From: Prevotella sp. UBA3288
GTDB lineage: Bacteria; Bacteroidota; Bacteroidia; Bacteroidales; Bacteroidaceae
DNA: 20,132 nt
Direction of reading: 5' to 3'
NCBI GenBank assembly: GCA_002361655.1
Contig: DETM01000064.1
Span: 53,852 to 73,983, forward strand
In this document: positions 1-7,130 of the stretch, in pieces
Position numbering within the stretch: position 1 is the first letter of the stretch
Layout: the number at the start of each line of letters is the position of its first letter
The notes under the pieces: model-generated
The model's input: only the letters and a program-made list of their open reading frames with translations
What the model was told of the DNA's origin: nothing
Database searches by the model: none
Position numbers and translations under genes: made by a program

Positions 1-1287
1 CAGCATCATGATGTAGGCCTCTGGGTGGTTGGCAGCGATGGCATTGGCGATGTCCTTCATCAGGATGGTTTTACCGGTCTTGGGCTGTGCCACGATCAGC
101 GCACGCTGCCCTTTGCCGATTGGAGCGAAGAGGTCGACGATGCGGGTCGACGGGTTGGTGGTGGCAGGGTCGCCGGTGAGGCTGAATTTCTCTTCAGGGA
201 ATAGCGGTGTGAGATGTTCGAACGACACGCGGTCGCGTACCTCGTTGGGGTGACGGCCGTTGATGAGGCTCACATTCGACATCGCGAAGTATTTCTCGTT
301 GTCGTGGGGCGGACGCACGGTGCAGTCCACCACGTCGCCGGTCTTCAGGCTGTATTTCTTGATCTGCTGTGGCGACACGTAGATATCGTCAGGCGACGAC
401 AGGTAGTTGTAGTCGCTGGAGCGCAGAAAGCCGTAGCCGTCCTGCATGATCTCCAGCACGCCGTTGCCTTTTATGAGATCGTTGAACTCAAAGCGCGACG
501 CTCCCGTTGCACCGGTCGGCGGTGCCTGCTGGTACGTCACTTCGGCAGTACGCTGCACCACGGGACGGTCGAAGATGTCGAGGGTCGGCATGGCACTCTG
601 GTCTTCTATGGGCAGGTCGACCACGGTGATGAAGTCGGTACCGTCGCCCGGATCGCCTTCCCACACCTCGTCGGTATCGTCAGCCGTTTCGCCATGACTG
701 TGCTGTGCCATCTTCTCCTGCAACTGCTCGATCATGCTCTTGTCTACATTATCCTCGCCCACGGGCTGCTCCTCTACAGACTCGGGCACCTGAGGCTCTT
801 GTGGCATCTCGGCAGCAGCCTCCTGCTGGGTCTCGGCGGACTGCTGGGCCTCGGCAGCAGCAGCAGCGGCAGCCTCAGCCTCCTTCTGAGCCTTCGACTT
901 ACGTCCACGGCGCTTCGGAGCCTCGGCCTTGGGGGCTTCGGCAGTAGCGGCTGCCTCGTCGGCTGCCGGCTCCGGCTTGGAGACAGCGGGCATGTCGGCA
1001 AAGAGCGACGGGGCCTCAACCGTCATCGGCTTCTGGTTCTTCACATCAAAGTTCTCACCGTCCTTGCCATTGACGGTGTACACATGGTCTGTATCTTTTT
1101 TCGCTATGCGGGTGCGTTTGCGCTTGGGAGTGCCATCGGTGGTCGAAGCCGTCTCTGCGGCCTTGTCGAGTATGTCGTAGATGACCTTCTCCAGCGCATC
1201 GTCCTGCGATACTTTCACACCCATTTGCCCGGCAATCTCCATCAGTTGGGGTATTGCCATCTGTTCTAGTTGTTCTTTCGTGTACAT
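1..1287 (-). CDS. rho: Transcription termination factor Rho (C-terminal part outside window)
   Basis: Rho is the hexameric RNA-dependent ATPase that ends transcription. 429 codons are visible from the ATG at 1287 (MYTKEQLEQM) to the window edge, still in frame and without a stop. The order is a Rho N-terminal helical part (about residues 1-50), a long low-complexity stretch rich in Ala, Glu, Gln, Pro and Lys (about 50-255, with a basic KRRGRKSK patch and an Ala run), a cold-shock-type RNA-binding domain (GVLEIMQDGYGFLR, about 273-335), and the start of the ATPase core with Walker A (QPKTGKT, near 400). The sequence stops just before the expected LLIDERPEEV region, so Walker B, Q-loop and R-loop are not seen. 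E. coli Rho has 419 residues in total, so this protein is clearly enlarged at the N-terminus. A good promoter lies about 90 bases upstream. Identity is secure. Confidence 0.95.
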   Translation of the reverse strand, partial: MYTKEQLEQMAIPQLMEIAGQMGVKVSQDDALEKVIYDILDKAAETASTTDGTPKRKRTRIAKKDTDHVYTVNGKDGENFDVKNQKPMTVEAPSLFADMPAVSKPEPAADEAAATAEAPKAEAPKRRGRKSKAQKEAEAAAAAAAEAQQSAETQQEAAAEMPQEPQVPESVEEQPVGEDNVDKSMIEQLQEKMAQHSHGETADDTDEVWEGDPGDGTDFITVVDLPIEDQSAMPTLDIFDRPVVQRTAEVTYQQAPPTGATGASRFEFNDLIKGNGVLEIMQDGYGFLRSSDYNYLSSPDDIYVSPQQIKKYSLKTGDVVDCTVRPPHDNEKYFAMSNVSLINGRHPNEVRDRVSFEHLTPLFPEEKFSLTGDPATTNPSTRIVDLFAPIGKGQRALIVAQPKTGKTILMKDIANAIAANHPEAYIMML

Positions 1288-1338
1288 ATAATAAGCACTT
1301 TATTTGCTTGGAATTAGAATGATAGATTGAGACTCAAA

Positions 1339-1361
1339 AACGCTTCAAGGACTGTAGCGTT
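1339..1361 (-). promoter_or_regulatory. Possible leader hairpin/attenuator upstream of rho
   Basis: In the predicted rho leader, AACGCT (1356-1361, minus strand) can pair with AGCGTT (1339-1344) across an 11-base loop, and five Ts follow (1336-1340). This is a short, terminator-like hairpin in a leader. rho is autoregulated by attenuation in E. coli, but the stem here is only 6 bp, so its function is speculative. Confidence 0.25.
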
Positions 1362-1376
1362 ATCAGGAATCGTGTG

Positions 1377-1407
1377 CAAAGGTAGTCATTTTTTCTGTAA
1401 CGACAAA
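1377..1407 (-). promoter_or_regulatory. Bacteroidetes-type promoter for rho
   Basis: On the minus strand TTTG (1404-1407) is followed after 19 bases by TACCTTTG (1377-1384), the -33/-7 arrangement of Bacteroidetes primary promoters. The transcript would start near 1371, giving a leader of about 85 bases before the rho ATG at 1287. The -7 box lies inside one arm of a 15-bp inverted repeat (1378-1423). Confidence 0.6.
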
Positions 1408-1423
1408 GAAAATGACTACCTTT
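1378..1423. repeat. 15-bp perfect inverted repeat between kinase and rho
   Basis: AAAGGTAGTCATTTT (1378-1392) and its exact complement AAAATGACTACCTTT (1409-1423) flank a 16-base loop. It lies directly after the kinase stop codon and overlaps both promoter boxes of rho. It could act as a terminator for the kinase transcript, although the T-tail on that strand is short, or as an operator or RNA structure. On the plus strand a longer T-rich run follows, but no plus-strand gene is visible upstream. Confidence 0.6.
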
Positions 1424-1433
1424 TTTGCTTTTT

Positions 1434-2585
1434 TTACTTCTTCAGCGGCACCAGCACGCTGAAGGTCGACCCCTCGTTCAGCACCGACTCCACCCTCACG
1501 TCGCCGCCGATCTTGCGTGCAAAGTCGGCACAGAGTTGCAGACCCAGTCCCGAGCCTTCCTCGCCGTCCGTACCATAGGTGGTCTCGCCCTTGTTGAAGA
1601 TGCTGTCCAGACGCTCGGGGGCAATGCCTACGCCGTGGTCGCGGATGCTCACCTTGGCAAAGTCGCCCTCGGTGCTCATCATGATGTCGATGACGCTCTC
1701 CTCGGGCGAGAACTTGATGGCGTTCGACAGGAAGTTGCGCACGATGGTCTTCAGCATGTCGTTGTCGGCCTGTACCACCAGCGGCCCGTCGCTGCCCGCA
1801 TAGTTCAGCGTGATCTTCTTCGTCAGGGCTATCATCTCGAATATCTCCACCACACCAGGGATGATGTCGTTCAGGTCCAGGTCCTGCATCACCACATTCA
1901 GACGTCCCGTCTGGCTCTTCGTCCACTTCAGCAGGTTGTCCAGCAGGTCGTGGCAGTCCTCGCTCTCCTTGTTGGCCTTGTCGAGCAGTTCGAACAGTTC
2001 AGGCCCTACTACGTCCTTGGGCACGGCGTTGACCACCAGGTTGAGCACCATGCGGATGCTGGCCATCGGCGAGCGCAGGTCGTGGGCGATGACGGAATAC
2101 ATCTTGTCGCGGTTGTTGATGGTGGCACGCAGGTCGCTGTTCTGCTTCTCGATGATGCGGGTGGCTGCCACCAGTTTTATCTGGTGGAACACGCGCACCA
2201 CCAGTTCTTCCTTGTTGAAGGGCTTGGTCAGAAAGTCGCTGGCACCCACCTGGAAGCCGTGCACCAGGTCGCTGGGGTTGTTAAGGGCCGTGAGGAAGAT
2301 GATGGGAATCTCGGCCGTCTCAGGGTCTTTCTTCAGTATGGCTGCCGTGTCGAAACCGTTGATATCGGGCATCATCACGTCGAGCAGTATCAGGTCGGGC
2401 TTCTGCGACTTGGCCAACTCGATACACATATTGCCGCCATTGGCCGTACACACCTGGTATTTCTCGTTCGACAGCAGAATCTTCAGCAGCAGCACATTGC
2501 TGACCACATCGTCTACTATCAGTATCTTAAAGTCACTCTTGTTGATGACTGAATCCAGTCCTTCGCTCTTTGTGGTCTGACTCAT
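1434..2585 (-). CDS. Hybrid response regulator-histidine kinase (REC-HisKA-HATPase), soluble
   Basis: A 383-residue two-component protein with the receiver first. The REC domain (about 18-140) has the acidic pair D25/D26, phospho-acceptor D69 in LILLDVMMPD, T99 and K121 (LTKPF). A linker helix leads to the HisKA H-box (YSVIAHDLRSP, H168). The HATPase domain has an N-box (FLSNAIKF), G1 (DHGVGI) and G2 (GSGLGLQL). There is no signal peptide or membrane segment, so it should act in the cytoplasm and receive phosphate or a signal from another protein. No partner regulator is adjacent. An in-frame ATG exists at 2672, but the promoter boxes (2613-2644) lie downstream of it, so the ATG at 2585 (MSQTTKSEGL) is chosen. 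The signal is unknown. Confidence 0.9.
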   Translation of the reverse strand: MSQTTKSEGLDSVINKSDFKILIVDDVVSNVLLLKILLSNEKYQVCTANGGNMCIELAKSQKPDLILLDVMMPDINGFDTAAILKKDPETAEIPIIFLTALNNPSDLVHGFQVGASDFLTKPFNKEELVVRVFHQIKLVAATRIIEKQNSDLRATINNRDKMYSVIAHDLRSPMASIRMVLNLVVNAVPKDVVGPELFELLDKANKESEDCHDLLDNLLKWTKSQTGRLNVVMQDLDLNDIIPGVVEIFEMIALTKKITLNYAGSDGPLVVQADNDMLKTIVRNFLSNAIKFSPEESVIDIMMSTEGDFAKVSIRDHGVGIAPERLDSIFNKGETTYGTDGEEGSGLGLQLCADFARKIGGDVRVESVLNEGSTFSVLVPLKK

Positions 2586-2612
2586 TTCGGTTGATTTGTT
2601 TTTTAAACTCTG

Positions 2613-2644
2613 CAAAGATACTCCTTTTCTTCCGAACGGCCAAA
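2613..2644 (-). promoter_or_regulatory. Promoter for the REC-histidine kinase gene
   Basis: Minus-strand TTTG (2641-2644), 20-base spacer, TATCTTTG (2613-2620). It fits the Bacteroidetes -33/-7 pattern and places the transcript start near 2607, about 20 bases before the ATG at 2585. This fixes the start choice for the kinase. Confidence 0.6.
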
Positions 2645-2693
2645 TCTTAGGGCATAATTTTTCTTCAATCACGTTAAATAATATAGTAATAAT

Positions 2694-2703
2694 GTACGCG
2701 TAC
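2694..2703. promoter_or_regulatory. Perfect 10-bp palindrome upstream of ruvC
   Basis: GTACGCGTAC is self-complementary and sits 13 bases upstream of the ruvC -7 box, where the -33 element would be expected and where no TTTG is seen. It could be an operator, or chance; a single short site gives little support. Confidence 0.2.
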
Positions 2704-2716
2704 GGAGAAAAATGAT

Positions 2717-2724
2717 TACCTTTG
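2717..2724 (+). promoter_or_regulatory. -7 promoter element for ruvC operon
   Basis: TACCTTTG followed by CA, the usual Bacteroidetes -7 box. No TTTG at the right distance upstream. The ATG of ruvC is only 10 bases after the box, so the transcript would have a leader of a few bases or none. Confidence 0.45.
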
Positions 2725-2734
2725 CACGCTGAAT

Positions 2735-3301
2735 ATGGACAAGATCATACTGGGCATCGACCCGGGAACCAACATCATGGGCTACGGCGTGCTGCAAGTG
2801 ACCGACGGCAAGGCACACATGGTGACCATGGGCATCATCGACCTGCGTAAGTTCGACGACGCCTACCTTAAGTTAGGCCACATCTTCGACCGCGTCACCG
2901 GCATCATCGACAGTTACCTGCCTGACGAACTGTCCATCGAGGCCCCCTTCTTCGGCAAGAACGTGCAGTCGATGCTCAAACTCGGACGTGCACAGGGCGT
3001 GGCCATCGCTGCCGCCATCCACCATAGCGTGCCCATCCACGAATATGCGCCTATGAAAATCAAGATGGCGCTCACCGGCAACGGCTCGGCATCGAAGGAG
3101 CAGGTGGCAGGCATGCTGCAGCGGCTGCTGAAGATTCCAAACGACGAGATGGGACGCTTCATGGATGCCACCGATGCCCTGGCTGCCGCCTACTGCCACT
3201 ATCTGCAGATGGGGCGCCCCGACAGCGGAGCCCCCCACTACAGGGGATGGAAGGATTTTGTCAACAAGAACCAAGACAAGGTATGGAACAACAAGAAATA
3301 A
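2735..3301 (+). CDS. ruvC: Crossover junction endodeoxyribonuclease RuvC
   Basis: RuvC cuts Holliday junctions as a dimer, working with RuvAB in recombinational repair. The 188-residue product has the RNase H-like fold signatures: GIDPGT at the N-terminus with D9, E69 in [10 protein letters not shown], and the closing acidic pair D144 and D147 in [12 protein letters not shown]. These match the four catalytic acids of E. coli RuvC (D7, E66, D138, D141) in order and spacing. Length is normal for the family (173 in E. coli). The ATG at 2735 follows a -7 box by 10 bases. ruvA and ruvB are not in the window. The 3' end overlaps the following ATPase gene, so the two are probably translated from one transcript. 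Confidence 0.95.
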   Translation: MDKIILGIDPGTNIMGYGVLQVTDGKAHMVTMGIIDLRKFDDAYLKLGHIFDRVTGIIDSYLPDELSIEAPFFGKNVQSMLKLGRAQGVAIAAAIHHSVPIHEYAPMKIKMALTGNGSASKEQVAGMLQRLLKIPNDEMGRFMDATDALAAAYCHYLQMGRPDSGAPHYRGWKDFVNKNQDKVWNNKK

Positions 3302-4590
3302 TTGCCGTCGTCGGACTGAACGCCAGCGGGAAGACACAATTTGTCGACCGTCTGCGCAAGCAAATGGCCACCGACAGCGTGCGCTACATCGCCTTCTGCG
3401 ACTCCTACGGTGCCGCCACCGACAAGTCGTACTACCTGCAACTGCGCTGGAACCAGCACGACATCGATGCCGAGACACCCGTCGTGGGCGACGTCCTCGA
3501 ACGCTCATTTCTGCTCTCCGGTCCCGACGACAGCGAACGGCGCAGCCTGCAGAACCGCCTCTACCGTCTGTTCGCCATGGAGCCCCTGCTCGACAAGTAT
3601 GTCATCACCCTGTCCAGCGGCGAACTGCGCAAGTTGCAACTCATCAAGACACTCCTGGCACGCCCGCGCACACTCATCCTCGACAACCCCTTCATCGGAC
3701 TCGACAGCGACACACGCCGACAACTGAAGGTGCTGCTGCGCCAACTGGCCGCCGAACAGCACCTAACGCTCTATCTCGTGCTCTCGCGGGCCGACGACGT
3801 GCCCGACTACGTCACACGCACCATACGCACCACCGACGAGGCCGAGTTCATGAGCGAACCAGCGCCACTCTCCGACGAGAAGCGCCACGCTCTGCTCACA
3901 CTGCCTGCCCACGCCGACGACTACTGCGCCGACATCGTGGCCGACCTGCGACGGGTGAGCATACGCTATGGCGAGCGCACCATACTGCACAACCTCAACT
4001 GGACCATACGCAACGGCGAGCGATGGGCTCTCTCCGGACAAAACGGCTCCGGCAAGTCGACGCTACTGTCGCTCATCTGTGCCGACAACCCACAGGCCTA
4101 CGCCTGCGACATCACACTCTTCGGACGGCAGCGGGGCTCCGGCGAGAGCATCTGGGACATCAAGAAGCACATCGGCTACGTGTCGCCAGAGATGCACCGC
4201 TCCTATCAGCGCAACCTGCCCTGTCTGCAGGTCGTCGCCAGCGGACTGAAAGACACCGTGGGCCTCTACACCCGCGCCAACGACGAGGAGAATGCTGTGT
4301 GCCGCTGGTGGATGTGGCTCTTCGGCATCGATACCCTCGCCGACCGCCCCTTCCTCTCGCTCTCCAGCGGCGAACAGCGACTGGTGCTGCTGGCGCGCGC
4401 CTTCGTCAAAGACCCCGAGTTGCTCATCCTCGACGAACCCCTCCACGGACTCGACGCCCAGCGTCAGCGCCTGGCCAAGGACATTATCGACACCTTCTGC
4501 CAGCGCCGCAACAAGACGCTCATCATGGTCACCCACTACCGGCAGGAACTGCCCGCGTGCATCACCCATCAAAAGACATTGACTAGATAA
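3283..4590 (+). CDS. Two-cassette ABC ATPase, ModF/PhrA-like
   Basis: A 435-residue soluble protein with two ABC ATPase domains and no membrane segments. Cassette 1 has Walker A GLNASGKT (11-18), signature LSSGELRK (from about 110) and Walker B LILDNP, in which Asn replaces the usual catalytic Glu; the H-loop position reads LSRADD with no His. Cassette 2 has Walker A GQNGSGKS (252-259), signature LSSGEQRL (360-367), Walker B LLILDEP (D384, E385) and an H-loop VTHYRQE (H418). Thus only cassette 2 looks fully catalytic. Overall it resembles ModF/PhrA, a family with two fused cassettes whose role is not well defined. The ATG at 3283 ([11 protein letters not shown]) lies 19 bases inside the end of ruvC; an upstream in-frame ATG at 3247 is possible but would overlap more. 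The substrate is unknown and no permease is nearby. Confidence 0.85.
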   Translation: MEQQEIIAVVGLNASGKTQFVDRLRKQMATDSVRYIAFCDSYGAATDKSYYLQLRWNQHDIDAETPVVGDVLERSFLLSGPDDSERRSLQNRLYRLFAMEPLLDKYVITLSSGELRKLQLIKTLLARPRTLILDNPFIGLDSDTRRQLKVLLRQLAAEQHLTLYLVLSRADDVPDYVTRTIRTTDEAEFMSEPAPLSDEKRHALLTLPAHADDYCADIVADLRRVSIRYGERTILHNLNWTIRNGERWALSGQNGSGKSTLLSLICADNPQAYACDITLFGRQRGSGESIWDIKKHIGYVSPEMHRSYQRNLPCLQVVASGLKDTVGLYTRANDEENAVCRWWMWLFGIDTLADRPFLSLSSGEQRLVLLARAFVKDPELLILDEPLHGLDAQRQRLAKDIIDTFCQRRNKTLIMVTHYRQELPACITHQKTLTR

Positions 4591-4608
4591 TAAAAAAACA
4601 GAAACGAT

Positions 4609-5100
4609 ATGAAAAAAATCCTATTGTCACTCATGCTGCTCGCCGCCACAACGATGACGGCCGGCGCACAGGAAATCTACACCGAAGTGAAGCGCATGGC
4701 ACAGACCAATGCCGACAACAGCAATGCCGACCCGCTGGTGCGCAAAATCAACAAGTTCAAGGTCGACGCCCTCAACTACATGGCTATCAAGATGCGCGAG
4801 CAGATGCCCGACTCTACCGCCGAACTGCTTGACAAGGAGGCCCTCTCGCTCCACATCTTCATCAACAACTACACCAACGCCCTCGTGGCCAACGCCCAGC
4901 AACCCGCTGCCCACGTGCAGCGCGTCATCCGTGTATTCATGGATGCCAGTTACTCAAATCCCCTCTTCAACGACGACGACAAGGAGGTGGTGCTGTCCTA
5001 TTTCAACGACGGCAACAACATGACACGCTTCTCGCTCGACACCGACTGGCGCCGCGCCGTGCTCGCTGCCGAAGAGGCGATGAAAAAGTTGAATAATTGA
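4609..5100 (+). CDS. Small secreted protein of unknown function
   Basis: I do not recognise this 163-residue protein. It starts with a clear Sec signal peptide (MKKILLSLMLLAATTMTAGA, probable cut before Gln21), with no lipobox cysteine, so the mature protein of about 143 residues should be free in the periplasm or outside. The mature part is mostly predicted-helical and charged, without cysteines or recognised motifs. It follows the ModF-like gene by 18 bases and is probably the last gene of the ruvC transcript. It ends 19 bases before the end of the convergent dapA; no terminator hairpin is visible between them. Confidence 0.8.
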   Translation: MKKILLSLMLLAATTMTAGAQEIYTEVKRMAQTNADNSNADPLVRKINKFKVDALNYMAIKMREQMPDSTAELLDKEALSLHIFINNYTNALVANAQQPAAHVQRVIRVFMDASYSNPLFNDDDKEVVLSYFNDGNNMTRFSLDTDWRRAVLAAEEAMKKLNN

Positions 5101-5119
5101 AAAGTCGGAAGGACCGTTC

Positions 5120-6007
5120 TCAGATCTTCAGTTCACGCAGCAGTTCGCTCATGCGCTGCAGCGTGGAGATGCGCGTAGGCACGAGTGGCAGACGCAGCAC
5201 GTTCTCTATGAACCCCATCTCGTGCAGCATGGCCTTAACGCCGGCAGGGTTGCCGTCGACGAAGAGCAGCGAGAACAGGTCGGTGAAGCGGTGGTGAATC
5301 TTACGCGCAGGGTCGTATTCGCCGCGCATCTGCAACCGTATCATCTTAGAAAACTCCTTCGGCAGCGCATTGCCGATGACGCTGATCACGCCCACCGCGC
5401 CACACGACACCATGGGGAACGTCAGCGAGTCGTCGCCCGAGATCACGTCAAACGTCTCCGGTTTGTTCTTGATAATCTCGTCCACCTGCTCCAGATTGCC
5501 GCTGGCCTCCTTGATGGCCACTATGTTCCGGCAGTCGCGGGCCAGCCGCACCGTGGTCTCGGCCTTCAGGTTCACACCCGTACGCCCGGGCACGTTGTAC
5601 AGCACCACCGGCAGCGCGGTGGCGGCAGCAATGGCCTTGAAGTGCTGGTAGAGCCCTTCCTGCGACGGCTTGTTGTAGTAGGGGCAGACGCTCAGTATGC
5701 CGTCGATACCCTTGAAGTCGCCATTCTTCAGTTCCTCCACCACGGCGGCAGTATTATTGCCGCCACAGCCCATCAGTATGGGTACGCGCGCCTGCACCTT
5801 GTCCACCACCAGATTCTTGATACGCTGTTTCTCTTCTGCCGTCAGCGTGGGCGTCTCGCCCGTGGTAGCCAAGATACAGAAGAAGTCGGCACCATTCTCC
5901 AGTTGATAGTCCACCAGCCGTAGCAGTGCCTCATAGTCTACGGAACCGTCTTGCTTGAAAGGGGTGATCAGGGCGATGCCCAGACCTTTGAAAATATTGT
6001 ATACCAT
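5120..6007 (-). CDS. dapA: 4-hydroxy-tetrahydrodipicolinate synthase
   Basis: DapA condenses pyruvate with aspartate semialdehyde, the first committed step toward lysine and meso-diaminopimelate for peptidoglycan. The 295-residue protein is a standard length for the (beta/alpha)8 aldolase family. Seen are the ITPF start motif, TTGE (48-51), active-site Tyr137 in LYNVPGR with Arg142, and Schiff-base Lys166 in VAIKEASG. An in-frame ATG lies at 6061, but it is upstream of a -7 box (6034-6041) and inside a terminator, so the ATG at 6007 (MVYNIFKGLG) is chosen. Its promoter directly follows the terminator of the SPFH gene, so it is probably a single-gene unit. Confidence 0.95.
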   Translation of the reverse strand: MVYNIFKGLGIALITPFKQDGSVDYEALLRLVDYQLENGADFFCILATTGETPTLTAEEKQRIKNLVVDKVQARVPILMGCGGNNTAAVVEELKNGDFKGIDGILSVCPYYNKPSQEGLYQHFKAIAAATALPVVLYNVPGRTGVNLKAETTVRLARDCRNIVAIKEASGNLEQVDEIIKNKPETFDVISGDDSLTFPMVSCGAVGVISVIGNALPKEFSKMIRLQMRGEYDPARKIHHRFTDLFSLLFVDGNPAGVKAMLHEMGFIENVLRLPLVPTRISTLQRMSELLRELKI

Positions 6008-6033
6008 ACGTAGGGGTTGGTCTAATTCGGCTG

Positions 6034-6041
6034 CAAAGGTA
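6034..6041 (-). promoter_or_regulatory. -7 promoter element for dapA
   Basis: Minus-strand TACCTTTG followed by CA, two bases after the T-run of the upstream terminator. TTTG occurs 17 bases upstream (6059-6062), within the terminator loop, slightly closer than usual. The predicted leader is about 22 bases. Confidence 0.5.
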
Positions 6042-6042
6042 C

Positions 6043-6083
6043 AAAAAAGATTGCAAACCAAAGCATAGTTTGCAATCTTTTTT
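6043..6083 (-). terminator. Intrinsic terminator after the nfeD-SPFH pair
   Basis: AAAAAAGATTGCAAAC (6043-6058) and its exact complement (6068-6083) form a 16-bp stem with a 9-base loop. On the minus strand the stem ends in a run of six Ts. It lies 41 bases after the SPFH stop codon and just before the dapA promoter, so it should insulate the two units; by symmetry it could also stop plus-strand transcripts. Confidence 0.75.
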
Positions 6084-6124
6084 CTATCCTTTCAACTTTT
6101 CACCTTTTCCTCTTTTTCACATTT

Positions 6125-7075
6125 TCACTCTTTAAACAATTCCTTGATGCCGCCGATGGAGCCCATCAGGTTCGTGGCCTCGTAGGGCAGGTAGACAGTC
6201 TTCGTCTTGTCGCCCTGGGCCAACTCCTCGAGCATCTGTATGTATTTCTGGGCCAGCAGATAGTTGGCCGGATTGGTGCTCTTGCCCACGGCCTCGGTAA
6301 TCAGTTCGATGGCCTTGGCCTCGGCCTCGGCCTTGCGTATGCGGGCCTGTGCCTCGCCCTCGGCCGTCAGAATGGCCTGCTGCTTGGCAGCCTCTGCGCG
6401 GTTGATCATAGCCGTCTTCTCACCCTCTGAGGCCAGAATCTCGGCAGCCTTCTCACCCTCAGAGGTCAGTATCTGCGCACGCTTGTTGCGCTCGGCTTGC
6501 ATCTGCTTCTCCATGGCCGTCAGCACGCTGCTCGGGGGTGTGATGTCTTGCAGTTCCACACGGTTTACCTTCACGCCCCATTTGTCGGTGGCATCGTCCA
6601 GCACGGCCCTCAGTTTGGTGTTGATGGTATCGCGCGAGGTCAGCGTCTCGTCCAGTTCCAGTTCGCCGATGATGTTACGCAACGTGGTCTGCGTCAGTTT
6701 CTCGATGGCGTTGGGCAGGTTGTTGATCTCGTAGGTAGCCTTGAAGGGGTCCATAATCTGGAAGTAGAGCAGCGCGTTGATCTCCATCTGTATGTTGTCC
6801 TTCGTTATCACGTTCTGCTTGGGGAAGTCGTACACCTGTTCGCGAAGGTCGATGCTGTTCGAGTAGACATAGCGTCCACGACTGAGCACCACCACATTCT
6901 TGGCCTTGTCGATGAAAGGTATGATGAGGTTGATGCCCGGCTTCAGCGTGGCGTGATAGCGTCCCAGCCGTTCGATGATCTTCGTCTCTGACTGCGGGAT
7001 GATGACGAGTGCCATTTTGGCAAAGATGATAACCAGCACCACGGCTGCTATCAGAAAATACATTGTAATCTCCAT
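6125..7075 (-). CDS. SPFH/Band 7 (stomatin/QmcA-like) membrane protein
   Basis: A 316-residue SPFH-domain protein. It has one N-terminal membrane segment (about residues 6-27), then the SPFH domain (IIPQSETKIIERLGRYHATLKPGIN, here abbreviated: residues about 26-190, including LKPGINLIIPF and VNRVELQDITPP), then a long Ala/Glu-rich helical region (about 190-270) of the flotillin/stomatin coiled-coil type, and a short C-terminal tail. Family members form large membrane-associated rings or scaffolds and often work with membrane proteases. The upstream neighbour encodes an NfeD protein, the classical partner of this family, as in E. coli qmcA-ybbJ. The gap of 45 bases is filled by a 16-bp tandem repeat. 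The precise client in this organism is unknown. Confidence 0.9.
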   Translation of the reverse strand: MEITMYFLIAAVVLVIIFAKMALVIIPQSETKIIERLGRYHATLKPGINLIIPFIDKAKNVVVLSRGRYVYSNSIDLREQVYDFPKQNVITKDNIQMEINALLYFQIMDPFKATYEINNLPNAIEKLTQTTLRNIIGELELDETLTSRDTINTKLRAVLDDATDKWGVKVNRVELQDITPPSSVLTAMEKQMQAERNKRAQILTSEGEKAAEILASEGEKTAMINRAEAAKQQAILTAEGEAQARIRKAEAEAKAIELITEAVGKSTNPANYLLAQKYIQMLEELAQGDKTKTVYLPYEATNLMGSIGGIKELFKE

Positions 7076-7087
7076 AATCCTATTTTT

Positions 7088-7130
7088 TTTACTTTTTCAA
7101 TTATTTACTTTTTCAATTTTTTACTTTTCA
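7088..7130. repeat. 16-bp tandem repeat spanning the nfeD stop codon and gap
   Basis: Plus-strand TTTACTTTTTCAATT begins at 7088 and again at 7104, with a partial third copy from 7120 to 7130. The third copy contains the last codons and stop of nfeD. On the coding strand the unit reads as an A-rich GAAAAAGTAA-type sequence, and it forms the whole gap before the SPFH start codon. Confidence 0.7.

Noticed and set aside
214..1269. 351-codon open frame opposite rho
   Set aside because: Antisense shadow of rho, with low-complexity Leu/Gly/Ser sequence mirroring the disordered region.
1378..1423. Ordinary intrinsic terminator for the kinase gene
   Set aside because: The stem is strong, but the T-run on the minus strand is only three bases and the right arm is the rho promoter box, so I recorded it as an inverted repeat rather than a terminator.
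2873..4586. Long Arg/Pro-rich frames over ruvC and the ABC ATPase
   Set aside because: Out-of-frame shadows of genes with complete catalytic motifs.
6008..6061. N-terminal extension of DapA
   Set aside because: It covers the terminator stem and the dapA -7 box, so it is unlikely to be transcribed as part of the message.
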